Source of the DNA: Hirundichthys speculiger
Taxonomy: Eukaryota; Chordata; Actinopteri; Beloniformes; Exocoetidae
Direction: 5' to 3'
Length of the DNA stretch: 64,000 nt
Assembly (NCBI GenBank): GCA_018398805.1
Contig: JAGFBZ010000865.1
Location: 744,001-808,000, forward strand
Part shown: piece after piece, positions 41,738-54,956 of the stretch
Layout of the letters: every line of letters begins with the position of its first letter
How positions within the stretch are numbered: the first letter of the stretch is position 1
The notes under the pieces: model-generated
The model's input: only the letters and a program-made list of their open reading frames with translations
The model's database searches: none
Told to the model about the DNA's origin: nothing
Position numbers and translations under genes: made by a program

Positions 41738-44700
41738 ACAAAAAAAAAACTATATATAAGGAGTCTCTGAGAAGATATGATACATTTTGTATCGGAAAGT
41801 GCGGTTCACGTGCGGGGATGGGCACATAAGCCTGGGAAAGAGACGGTTCTCATAACAAACACCTAATTGTTGACTTTCAAGTGTTAGTGTTATACATTTA
41901 GTTTGGAAAGTGTGGTTCATGTGGGGGGATGGGCACATAAGCACAGGAATGAGGTGGGAAGAGGAGACACTTATTTGTTCAGTCCGAAAGGGGTTCACGT
42001 GGGGTGGTGTGTGTGTGTATGGTGGTGTATTTGTGGTTGTGTACAATCTGATGGATGAACACAATCTAGGGTCACCCATTAATTTCCTATGGTGGTCATT
42101 TTTGACCGGGAACACCACAGGTGTTACAAAGTTGAATAAACTACTCAAAATTCAGAGAAAGTGGTGATCAGCAATTATATATGTTCAAATGGCTAGTGTG
42201 GAGGATATCATAAGGCCCTGAGACAATCAAATGTAAAACACAATATTTATGATTGATGGAAGTAGGAAATCGGTCAGATTTGACCCGAACACGACAGAAA
42301 GGTTAAAAAGGTCAGTAATGAACCCTCAGTCTTACATCATCTCCATCTGCTCATGTGAGTCTAAATCTCCAGAACTACTGTTAATGAAAATATTTACCTC
42401 ACAGATGTCTCAAAGTTAAGATTCAAATCAAATATAAAACTTCAGCATACTCTGAAGTCCATTGTCCCACTTTCACACAGTTCAAGAATAAGAACTGAGC
42501 ATTTTATCTCCATCCTTTCCCATCCCTGCACTCCTCTGACAGGTGCTGAACACAAAACGTAATGGGCCTGAAACGTAATCATAACCTAGACAGAAACCCT
42601 GCTTTTTCCAGTACATTTTATTTAAAATCTTGACTGGAACAGAGAGCTTTGTATACATTTCAGACAAATATGCAAAAATCACATCCTTTGCAGCACATTA
42701 AAAGGTGCAAAAAAGTCAAGGGCTGCACAAAAATCATTTGCATAGGACTAAACTCTGTAGAAATTAGCCTTAATTAGACAAATAATGACTTAATATGTGG
42801 AACCTGTGTACATGCATTATAGAGATAAGCACTAAGATGCAGCATCCTGACCCAAGTCAGAAGAATCAAGCATTAAAGACCTTTAGAAGTTTGACCCAGA
42901 GCTATCACTACATTATCACCATGGGATGCTTCAGGATTTTATTGCTGAATGGATCAAGTCATTTTTCATTGTCTGAAGTTACTTTCACACACACTTCACA
43001 CCAATGCACAACCAACATTTTGGAGTAAGAGGTTGGACTGCAGGAATAAATACAGCATCAGGGCAATTTCTGGAACAACTTACGTGACAGATACAGATAC
43101 ACTTCATCTTTAAAAGTTTACATATTTAAACAAGTGTTCATTCTGCCCACATTGTTAGAATATGCATTGATTTAGATATTAAAATGCAGTTATCCTTACT
43201 CTGCAATGTGAACACCAATAACTACAAATATTGATAGTAAAGTTTTAATATGTTTGGATTAAATGAGATTTTTGGGACATACTGCACTCAGTGAGTTTAC
43301 GAACAGCAGCAGTTTAGCTATCTTAACAGAACAACTGAAAACTGGAGGAAACCTCAAGTTTGGCAGCTAAATCCAAGTTAACGCCCTGAAGCCAACAAAT
43401 ATACACTGTGTGTATCAAGGCAAGCACTTTTATATCACATTGTCAGCGATTTATTAGTCTTCTCAGTTCTCAGAGTGCTTGGATAGATCTTCCAGAGGGT
43501 TAATGTGATTGGTTATTTCGTTGAGACGGCAGCTGATGAGGCTACTGACGTCTGACTGTAGGTTGGATCAAAGACGGGGATGCTGTGAAAGGAAATGAAA
43601 ACTGAGGTAGTGCAGTAACATTCTGAACAAGGATTTCTATCCTTGCAATATACTTTGAGTTAATATAGCCCCCACGTATGGTGGTATTTCAGAAGGATTC
43701 ATTTCTGAAATTCATCAACAGAATGTTATCAAAATTTCACAATGGTACTATAATGAGCTGAATTATTCTTTTGAACTGAAACTGGATTCCTTTTAACAGC
43801 AATTTAATAGTATATAAAGCTTGTACAGGAAGGTTTAGTGGGCTTTCATTTAGAAATTAAACACCGGGGTTGGGATGATGCTGTCTGAGATGGGGTATGG
43901 TCTGAACGGGGAAAAAGTACGCCTCTTGCATGTAATGTTATTTTGAAAATCAACACTGGCACATTCGCACAAAACAAAATAGGTTGGGGCTGACCTGACG
44001 GTCCATTTCCAAGCAGATCACAGTCACATTTTTTTGTGTACAGTATGCTCCAGTCTCCAGTCTGAGCTGAATCTTAGTAGCAGCTTATCGTAGCCACATT
44101 TTAGCCAACAGACAGGAAAACCAGGTTAACCTTTACATCTCTGCAAGAAAACAAATAACTGTACTTCCAAAAATGTCCAGCTGATAAATGAGTCTTTTTT
44201 TTGCTTTCACCCAAAAAAAAAGAAAAAGAAAAAAAAAATACGCATACAGACAGCATCCAGTAACTTTACAAGTTAGCTTCATGTCCTTACAGTAGTTTGT
44301 GCTGTAGAAGGCAACGATGTTGAATGCAGGTTGAAGATGTCAGCTGCTCTGTAATCTACAGCTTAACAGGAAAAAGCAATTGGAAATCATGTTCCCCCAT
44401 GGGTCACCCTGCAGCCTTCTTCTGCCTGCCAAAAACTCATCGTTCGTCCTTAAAAATCAGGCAGAGATGACATGCTGGTATCCAGATTTAAAAGGATCGG
44501 TGAAACTAGCATCCCCCCCCGACATCAGGGCTAGAGATTATAGTCAAGGGCCTATGTACACATATACAGTTTTAGTTTGTCAAAATATATCCAATCTATT
44601 TAATGAATTAAAAATAACAAAGAAACATTTTGTCCCAAGGTCATAAACATAAATATTTAAAGGTGAAAAATAGAATTTAAGAATATAAAATACACAGCTC

Positions 44701-44815
44701 TGCAAAGAAGAAGAAAAGACGAAGCAAATGCCCATAAGCCTCAGTTTTCCCATCCTTGTCTGGTCCCAATGATTTTCTGATTCCGTAACATCATATAAAT
44801 GTCAGTTACGTATAC

Positions 44816-44821
44816 TTTATT
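44816..44821 (-). promoter_or_regulatory. herc3: candidate herc3 polyadenylation signal
   Basis: TTTATT on the + strand is AATAAA on the - strand, about 275 nt after the herc3 stop. Other copies lie farther on (for example near 42606), so a longer 3' UTR is possible. Confidence 0.3.
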
Positions 44822-45093
44822 TAAATTCAATAACACAACATTTTGGAATATCCACTGATCTGCCACACAAATCTCCTCCCAATGGTCCTGAAAGGTTGAG
44901 AAACTTTTCTCAAAGCAATAAAAACAATTAAAACAATCTGCATTTGCACACACAGACCTTTGAGATTCAACATGTACAACAATCTTGTAAGCAAGTGACC
45001 TTCCAGTGTCCAGCATCCTCCTTTATGAACTCTTGACACTCACAAAGGGGTGTATTGCTGTTAAAGTGCAACGAAGCTCCTCTCAGACTCCCC

Positions 45094-45302
45094 TCAGACC
45101 AGGCTGAAGCCTTCGTACTGCTCCACAGCTTGGGTGAGGCGGCGGCGCAGGATCTCTTTGGTCTGGTAGCGGGGCATGTCGAGAAGGTTGTAGCAGGTGT
45201 GGGCCACCGGCAGGTAGTGCTCCTCCGCAGTGGTGGATTGGATGACAATGCGAAGGCTCTCCATGCCGTGGATGGGGATGCGGTCACTGCCAGTCAGGAA
45301 CA
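45094..45302 (-). CDS. herc3: herc3 terminal exon with catalytic Cys and stop
   Basis: The acceptor is cctggctgcag; phase 1 in. It reads [20 protein letters not shown], then [20 protein letters not shown], and ends YEGFSLV and TGA (45094-45096). The Cys in HTCYNLLD (codon 45193-45195) is the ubiquitin-accepting residue of HECT ligases. The C-terminal EGFSL tail, with its conserved Phe, is intact. Confidence 0.96.
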
Positions 45303-47166
45303 CTGCAGCCAGGAACCATGAATGGGAGGATTAAAACCAACAACTTTGAAAAATGTTTCTCCACTTTCCTTTTATGTTACTGCCCCAAAAAGGAAAAGAA
45401 ATATTTGGAGCCTGATAGGTTCGTTCCAAGCTGGAACAGCAAAATAGCAGGTTTTTACGTGAAAAACGTACAGACATCAATGCAGACAGAGTTCTGCTAC
45501 AACCTCTTCCACACCCTTTGCTACAATATTTCAGCACAAAATACAGGTTGGTACAAAGCACATAAAAATAGCACAAATGTTCCAAGGAGCCAGCTTAAGA
45601 AATTTAAAAATGGAATAATTCTTTATATTTTTACCCATTTGACCATTAGCTGTGGCTTAACGTCACTCCTCAGACTCACCATCATGGTAAAGTGGGTTGT
45701 GTAATTATAATCATATAGAATAATGGAAAACACCAACACCACTTTAAGGCAGACAGCAGAAGCTGCTAATATGTAGCTAAGGGAGTCTCTGGCACTGGTT
45801 TGTGCTCTGAAGTATTTGGTTTAATAAAAATTAGTCTGAATTTTGGTTGGCGTCAGTTTGGATGGTCACGTTTTCTCTGCGTTGCAAACTGGCAAACTGG
45901 ATTTTGTACATGAAACCAGAAAGCCAGTGAAGTGGAGAGAAATTACACTTCAGACTGTCTTAACTTTTAAAATTAAGATTAATTATCTTCAAACATTTCA
46001 ACAAATCTTCCAGCCACACGCCTGTAAGGCCACCATTCAAATTTGTCCCAAATCATAATGGATGTAGTCATACATCCATTATGTATTACGTATTATAATA
46101 CGTATTATAATAATGATATGAGGCTCTGGGATAAGTGCAATTTCGCTTGGGCACGTGCAATGTCGTTCACTGCTGCTTGGTTTTTATTCATTTTATTGTG
46201 ATATTGAGTCTGTCGTTTTTATTGTGTTCTGTTGATCGTATGCGTTTCTATATGCTATGCATGTACTTGATGTCTAAAACAAATTTCCATAGTGGACAAT
46301 AAAGTTAAACTCAACTCAACTCATAACTTTGAAGGAATTTAATGAGTGATATTAAGTGTATTTACATTTGGTCAATAAAACTGACAAGGCACAAAAATCT
46401 AACACATCCACAACAGTTTTAATACACCAAAGACAAGGGTTAAAAAAAAAAAGTGAGATATGGTCACATCCTGGGAGGGGTGGAGTGAAAATACAAATAA
46501 AAACAGAATGCAATGATCTGAAAATCTCATAAACCCACATTTTATTCACAATGCAACGTAGAAATGTTGAAAATAGGGACCTGTAACACCTTTAGAAAAA
46601 AATGAAGGTAATTTTGAATTTGATGGCAACAAGTCTCACAAAAGTTATGACTGTGTACAGCAATAATCTCCATACACCTGGGAACAGATCCGTTTTCTGT
46701 CCTCCTTTGAAAATGAAATGTAGGTTCGTGAGAAATTGCTGCATGCTGTTTTCTGTTTTGTTTATATTTGCATTATGCAGTACCTCAAGTTTTTGGGGGG
46801 TTGAAATATGTGCAGCATCATATCCAATTATCATTACTATCATTATTATTAACATCATCACCTGAACTCTTCTGTCTTTAGTTACTGTGGAGACGTGCAA
46901 ATTTCACCAAAGCCTTCAGGATCTATTATTTTGCAGGAACTGAGAATCTACATACAATGCATATAGAGAGAAGAGGCATTTAAGTACTTACATAAAAACT
47001 GCTTCTTCTTTTCAAGAGGGAACTCGTGGAAAACCTCCCAGAACAGTCTGACTGTTGGATGAGTGGCTGTGTACTCTCCTTTGTAAACAGCATTCTGAGA
47101 AAAGAAAGGAGAGAACACATCTCAATGTTTCATTAGTGTTAACATGTTATCATATCTTTAGTTGGT

Positions 47167-47205
<39 letters not shown>

Positions 47206-48694
47206 GGATTTTTTTTTTTTGTTTTTGACATTTTACATAACAGCCTGTTTCCCATTAATGTGCCAAATTACACAATAAGGACCTTTGGACGCAGGATTTC
47301 ATATCACTAATAAAACATTTATAGCTGTGCCAAAAACTCCATCTGCTTTTCAGAGACAAATATCAAGCCAACTGACATGATTATCCAGGCCTTTTTAATA
47401 TCCAAAACCTACTTTTAATGTCCAAAAAAAAAACAACTGCTGCCTCCCAGGCCACCAGCCTGTAAGCTGCAACAGTGAAAAGGATGCATCTTTCACCCAG
47501 CGGTAGACTAAACTTTCTGATTAGCATGAGCTTCTTATAGATAACTGAACCTATTTAATACTTTGATTGAACCATATCAGCAGTCACTACGACCTGAAAG
47601 CTCTCTAGGAAGCAGGTAAAACACATTGGTCTTGTCTCTTTCTGTCCATGAATGACCACAATCAGTTTTAGAACCTCCGTGTGAAATGCTCCTTTTGGAT
47701 CGATGTAGTCATGGCTTGAATTAAGCGTATTTATGTTTGGCCAATAAATCTGACCAGGGACAAACCGTGTGTCACAATAGTTTTAAGGCAGACACCCAAG
47801 ATTAGGATTTTAAAAAAAAAAAAAAAAGAAAATATCAAGATACGAGATGCGGTCACAACCTGGGAGGGTTTGGAGAGTGAAGATGGAAATAAAAACAAAA
47901 TGCAATGATTTGGAAATCTCTTAAACCCTTGTTTTATTCACAACATAGAAATGTTAAAAATAAGGAAATGCATAAGTTTTAGAAAAACAAGGGTCAATTT
48001 TGAGTCCCAAACAAGATGTCCTCACTGAAAACTAGCTTGTGCACCCAGATGCTGCGTTCCCACCACTGTCCACAGGAGTCAAAGCCAGTTAACCACTAAG
48101 TAATTTCACATGGGAACGAATGTTGATGAAACACTTTCACATTCCAGTCAAAAGCCAGATTTCAGCTGATTCTTTTTTTATCTCCACAAGTGGCACAAAG
48201 GGTTTGAACAAGACTATCTCACCTTAATTTGTTCAAGAAATTCACAGACAGAATAATTCTTGAAATTTTGACCCGTCTGACAGTTTATCGTTGTCTTGCT
48301 TCAGACCTCAATTTCAGCACCAATGGACCAAAGTAGGTTTTGTAATTATGATCATATAGAAAAACAAAAAACACACACAAAAAAAAAAACTAACACCACT
48401 TTTCTTATATCCAAAGAAAGTCAACAGAACAAGACAAGTCTCTGTTTCTGTCCACTGTTATGAAGCATGCATATATTCCTTGGTTAAGGAGGACTGTAAC
48501 TGACCAGATGATGATGATGGCTTTGGCAGTTGTGGACATGATGACCATCACAATCCACAAAAAAAAATAAAATAAAATATAAAAAATTCTGCAAACACTT
48601 GCATCACTGGGAATTAAAGATTTTTTTTTTTAACTTTTGCTAGTTGTTTGAATTACACCACGACTTTTGCTTCCAAAATCACATCTGAGAGAGG

Positions 48695-48774
<80 letters not shown>

Positions 48775-51700
48775 GCGGAGCAGGAAATGGTTACTGAATG
48801 CATCCAAAACAAAGGAGCAGGTCAGAACCACTGGACTCCTCTTGAGGACCTCTGACCACAGACTGACCTTCTCCATCTCCTCCCAGTTGTAGTTGTTGTT
48901 GCCGACCACCATGGCCATGAGCTCAGAGGGCTGGAACAGCGACAGGATCTCGCCTCCACACACTTTCAGGAAACCAGAGGAGAAGGCAGAGTATTGTTCG
49001 GACACCGAGTCTGTGAATACATATAGCAGATAGGCCTCGACAAACTCCTTCCTGAAACACACACACAAACATACGAACAAGTTGAGTGAATGGTCATCAA
49101 TTAACTCTGCACAGCAGCTGCTTCCTCAACAGACAGTTTATAAGTAAATCATTTATTCAGGCTGTAAACACGAGCTTCTACTGTCTTTGTGTCTGCATCT
49201 GCGTGCCTCTATTACTTCACCCGTGACCTGCTAAATAGTTTCTGCTGACTAACAGGAGTTCATCAACACAATCTGATCCCAGTCTGTTTACACCTCACTG
49301 AGGTCTTTCACAGAAAATTTCCGAGACACATTAAGCCCACAATCCTTTGAGTCCTGGTGGTCCAACCTGCGAGAACGTCATTATAGTTCAGCTGTTTACT
49401 GGAAACATTGTGCATTTTAAATTTGTGAAATTCAATGTAATGTTTCACAAGGATTACGTTAATCGCAAGTCACATAAAATTCTGTATAAAAACTACTTGA
49501 TATAGTAGTACTGCTATAAAATGTTATTTTTACATATTTTATTTCATTTATTTATTTTACTTAGCTTCATTCAGATGTTGATATGAGCACAATAACTGTT
49601 GCATTGTGAAGGGAAAATATCTTAATTACTCATCAATAAGCTCAACATGTCTTTTTAATTTACCTAGTACAACCCAAATTCTGGAAAAGTTGGAACATAG
49701 ATAACATAACAAATGTTTAAACTGGGAAATTTTACACTTTTATCCACTAAATGAGCTAATTTCAAATTTGATCCCTGCTACTGGTCACAAAAAAGTTAGC
49801 AGCAGGGCAACAAATGGCTGAAAAAGTGAGAAACTTTAAAAAGATTCAGATGGCTGGAAGAATCTAGCAACTAATTAAATGAACTGATACCAGTTCTGCA
49901 AGATGAATAGCTGTAAAAGGCATTTCTCATAGAGGCAGAGGAAGGAACTATGAATGCTGAAAGATATATGAAGGTTTTAGAGCAACGTCTGCTCTCCTAC
50001 AGACAACATCTTGTGTATTTCAGCAGGACAACACACTGCAGTTATTACAACGGCATGGTTTCATCAGAGAAGAGTCCAGGTGCTGACTTCAGTCCAGATC
50101 TGTCACCTACAGAGAACATTTGCAGCATCATTAAACAGAAAATACGCCAAAGACGACCACAAACTCTTCAGCAGCTGGAAACCTGTATCAGGCAAGAAAG
50201 GGGCCAAACTCCAACACCAAAACTCCAGAAACTCATAACCCCGATGCCCAGACGTCTTCAAACAGGCTTTGAAAAGGAGAGGAGATGCTCCACCATGGTC
50301 AACATGCCCCAGTCCAACTGTTTAGAGACCTGTGGCGGGCAAATGAGCTCATTTTGCGTGTAAAATTGTAAAATTTCCAATTTAAATATTTGTTATGCTA
50401 TCTATGTTCTGTTGTGAATAAAATATTGGCTCTATGACTTGAAGTCTTAGTTTAAACTTTATTCAAATAAAAAAAAAACTTTTCTGGAATTCAGGTTGTA
50501 TCAAGGTAACGCAAACATTTTTTTTTTAATTTCCATTTTTTCTGGCATGTACAAATTAAATTTACTGACGAAAATTGAAAGCCGGGGCACAATGGGTGAA
50601 AAGAAAAAAGACAACCAGCACGGCCAATTATGTCTAAGTACTTTCAGTAGCATTTAAAACTCTGAACCCACGAGTGAGTGAGTCCAATCACTTGTACTGT
50701 GACACGAACATCCAAAATAACAGGTTCAAAGCCCTCAGGTGGTTGAGACACTAATATTTGAGGGCTTGGTTATTATTTTCACTTCACCTTTTAGGAAAAA
50801 TGCATCATTTTGCAGCGCCAACTTTGTGAGTTTGTTGATCTCATTACGTTAAAATAATCCAAATAAGAATGCACTAATCCTTATTTCTCGGTCTCTACTC
50901 TGATACCTGGACATTGTAAACTAACCAATAGCCAATAAAAACCTGATACCACTGGTGGATGGAAGAGAGGCAAGGCATCAGGTTTGACTAAAATATTACT
51001 TTCCTCATTTAGTAAAACAAACTATATACATTATCACATTGATATAAATTTACTCAACTGTTATTTATCATTAAACTACAGTGGTAAGCAAAAGTATGCA
51101 AATCTTTTGGAAATAACTATTTTTTTATTCATATGCCACAAAATGTGATCTAATCTTGATCTAAATCATAGTAATAGACAAACAAAAGGATTTAAGCTGA
51201 TAAAACACAAACAATAATCATAGATAGTGTTTGTCTATTATTATTATATTATAACATAAACGATGATCAGATCACATTTTATGGCAAATTATGGCAGAAA
51301 ACAGTTAATTCCAGGTAATTTACTTAATTTTGTTCATACACAATTAAAGTGAATCAGTCGGCTTAATGAAGCTGCCCCATTGGCCGACACCTGGTCCTGC
51401 TAGTTAGACAATATCAGCCAGATATCCAATATCAGTATTAGATTGATGCATCCCTAATCCATACAAGGAAACTCTGAAGAGATTTATTTTTAAATTTCCA
51501 TTAATCTCACACATTCACACAATAAAACTATGACTGAACTTAGAAAACAGCAAGTAAAGCTGGACTTTATATCTGTGGCCGTTCAGACTCATTACAAGAC
51601 CAGAGAGGCTTTTTGCAGAAAGTTAATCAGTTATTTAGTGTATTTTTTCACAGTTCAAGTTGTCAAAAACACAAAATTGTTGCCAGGACAACAGAGAAAG

Positions 51701-54700
51701 TTTGGAAATGATGAAAAATGTGTATGAAACTGCATAAGCATCCTTTGAAATATTTAGAGTATGGTTTGTTTAGTTAGAAGTCCCAGACTCAAAGAAATTT
51801 CCATGGATTTCTCAAACAGAAGAATGGGACAGACATAAGATCACAGTGAACTAAAAAAGGAAGCAACATACTATTTAAAAATATTTCTAACTGACTTAAC
51901 TGTGACACGAACATCCAAAATTGCCTTAGCCACAGGGAGCAGAAAACTTTCTACTCAGCATCCAGGCACACAAGTGATTCATTCCAACAGACAAAAATAA
52001 AACCTGAAATCACCACTCTGACAACCTTTCTCCTAAAACAACGACCAAAAAGTATGTACTCCAATTTTACACATCAGTAACAAAAAAAACCTTCACCATT
52101 ATTTCTGTGAGAACACTTTTATGCCTGTGCATTGAGGGGATTTTGCAGGAAAAAAAAAAACTTGGGCCTTTGCTGCTCCCACCATCTGTTCAGCACCGCC
52201 TGGCCCACAGCTCTCTGGAGTCCTTCACAGAACACAGAAATCATGGCTACTGGCACAGGGACAACATGAAGACATGAAGTGGGCGTGAGAAAAAAAAAAA
52301 GACACAGCGTCTCTAAAAAACTGCCGGTTGTGTGTTCAAAAAAATCACTTAAGACAAGCTGCAAGCTGCATGAACTTATGACGGTCTCAGTGCAGGACAA
52401 ACATCAGTAAGCCCCGCAGTCATCTGTTCGTCTCTCAGAGCACAAATGAAAGCACAAATAAAATCAGGTCATTTGTCAGTACAAATGGACCATAGAGCAA
52501 AGGAGGAGGTAATGAACAATCTGCTGAAATGACAGCTTGACTTCTGACTGCATATTTGAGTTAATCAGCAGCCAAACCTGTTGTTATCATTCACAGCGAC
52601 GTTCTCTCCTCCTGGCACCAGCTCCTTGACTTCAGTCATCCCGTAGTTCTCCCTGGTGATCTAAGATGGAAACACAACCAAAACTCTCAGTATTAGGTTT
52701 TGAGACTGTGAAAAACAAAAGTTGTCCCTCAACAACTACTTCTCATATTTAACAAGTCTGGGTAACTTTTCCCAAAAAAACAAGATAATGATAAGAACTT
52801 CATGTCTGTGTAGTCAAAGACTAAAGTAAAGTTAAGCATAAATATACATCCCACATCTTACAGTGGAAACTTGGATGAATGGAAACTTCGATAACTGTAA
52901 CCATGTAAGTGAGTCTTGTTTTGAGTAAAAATATTATTGGTATAACCACCAAACAAAAAAACAATAACATTTGATTTTTGATTCGATAACATTCTGGACT
53001 ATTCTGACTGTTCCTAGAAGTTTAGGTAAACTTGTGAACCATAACACCTCAGCTGTGAAATACACTAAATTGCCAGAAGTATTTGCTCACCCATCCAAAT
53101 GATCAGAATCAGGTGTTCCAATCACTTCCATGGCCACAGGTGTATAAAATTAAGTACCTAGACATGCAGACTGTTTCTACAAACATTTGTGAAAGAATGG
53201 GTCGCTCTCAGGAGCTCAGTGAACTGCGTGGAACTGTGATAGGATGACACCTGTACAACTAATCCAGTCCTGAAATTTCCTCACTCCTAAATATTCCACA
53301 GTCAACTGTCAGCTGTATTATAAGGAAATGGAAGTGTTTGGGAACGACAGCAACTCAGCCATGAAGTGTTAGGACACATAAACTAACGGAGCGGGGTCAG
53401 CGGATGCTGAAGCGCATAGTGTGAAGAGGTCACCAACTTTCTGCAGAGTCAATCAGTACAGACCTCCAAACCTCATGTGGCCTTCAGATCAGCTCAACAA
53501 CAGTACAGAGAGCTTCATGAATGGGTTTCCATGGTCGAGCAGCTGCATCCAAGCCATACACCACCAAGTCCAGTGCAAAGCATCAGATGCAGTGGTGTAA
53601 AACAGCCGCCACTGGACTCTAGAGCAGCTGAGGAACGTTCTCTGGAGTGATGAATCAGACTTCTCCTTCTGATAATCTGATGGAAGAGTCTGGGTTTGGT
53701 GGTTTCCAGGAGAACGGTACTTGTCTGACTGTATTGTGCCAAGTGTAAAGTTTGGTGGAGGGGGGATTATGGTGTGGGGTTGTTTTTCAGGAGCTGGGCT
53801 TGGCCCCTTAGTTCCAGTGAAAGGAACTCTGAATGCTTCAGCATACCAAGACATTTTGGATAATTTCATGCTCCCAATTTTGTGGGAACAGTTTGGAGCT
53901 GGTCCCCTTCCTCTTCGAACATGAAGGTCCATAAAGACATGGATGGAAGAGTCTGGTGTGGATGAACTTGACTGGTCCTGACCTCAACCTGATAGACCAC
54001 CTTTGGGATGAATTAGAGCAGAGACTGAGAGCCAGGCCTTCTCAGCCAACATCAGTGTTTGACCTCACAAATGCGCTTCTGGAACTGCAAAGGATGGACC
54101 AACGTCATATTGATTAGGAATGGAATGTTACTAAAGCTCATACGTGAGTCAAGGCAGGTGAGTGATACTTTTGGCAATACAGTGTATGATGGTACTTCAA
54201 TGTGTGTGAATCCTGTTTTTATATTTTGGTATAAACATAACCTATGATATCATCACAATTTTGCAAAAATGTCCTAAAATTAGGTTGACAGAGATAAACT
54301 ATAAGATTATAGGAATCTTTTTGCATATATGAAACATGGTGGTAATAGAAACAAGGTTTGGGCCTGTTCTGCTGCATCTATGACATTCAGGAGGATATGT
54401 AGAGTTAAAGACAGGTAATGATCGTATACATATACAAATGACCAAAGCTGTTTCTTGCTTTATGTGGACTATACAGATGTATAGCTCTCCCTGCACCTGC
54501 TTGACGGCCCACAAGCTACAACATCAACCTCAATATATAGTATTTGGGTTGAAGGCAAATCTCCCTTCTTCGTTTGTAGCCACCTATAATAATAACATTC
54601 AAGTCGTTCATGGCCAAAGGTTTAAACTATCCCTCAGACATCATTAAACCTCACCTGCTGTGACCCTGACAGAGCATTTTTTTTCTTAACCAGAATTAGT

Positions 54701-54877
54701 GGTAGAGACAGTCTGGGAGTTGCTGGACATTGATAGGACACATCCTAAGCGTCTCTACCTTATTCTACTACACCCTGAAAATGTATACATTAGAAATGCT
54801 ATGTTCTAATTACTGAAAATGGCTGCTTTTAGTTGTGAAATAGTATAATATATCTGCTTTATTTGTTAATATGGGTC

Positions 54878-54956
<79 letters not shown>

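Larger units (their letters stand above)
40440..42310 (-). mobile_element. probable piggyBac-like element remnant, rearranged
   Basis: The right end reads ggtcagatttgacccgaaca, cgacagaaagg, TTAA, the phrase seen at fish piggyBac termini with their TTAA target. The left end near 40445 has the inverse-looking cagtcaaatttgatctg, but no clear TTAA. Near 42090 is tggtggtcatttttgaccgg. Between lie a transposase N-terminal fragment (41411-41737, - strand) and an inverted duplication. The limits are estimates. Confidence 0.45.
34865..45093. other. interval between the fam13a and herc3 stop codons
   Basis: It holds both 3' UTRs plus repeats: interspersed repeats at 36296, 37559, 39041 and 39521, a mariner remnant at 36600-37440, a SINE at 38770-38972 and a piggyBac-like remnant at 40440-42310. 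The stretch 42310-45093 is AT-rich, has no recognisable repeat or gene, and probably includes the herc3 3' UTR at its right end. Confidence 0.6.
47095..48867. other. herc3 intron
   Basis: It contains the poly-A/poly-T junction at 47168-47220, repeat copy B2 at 47719-48003, repeat copy A2 at 48251-48400 and the (GA)37 tract at 48697-48770. Confidence 0.65.

Noticed and set aside
48667..48855. Glu-Arg repeat protein frame and its Ser-Leu counterpart
   Set aside because: Both are translations of the (GA)37 tract.
53721..53924. 67-codon frame as a host gene
   Set aside because: It is the [17 protein letters not shown] part of a Tc1-like transposase bounded by inverted repeats.
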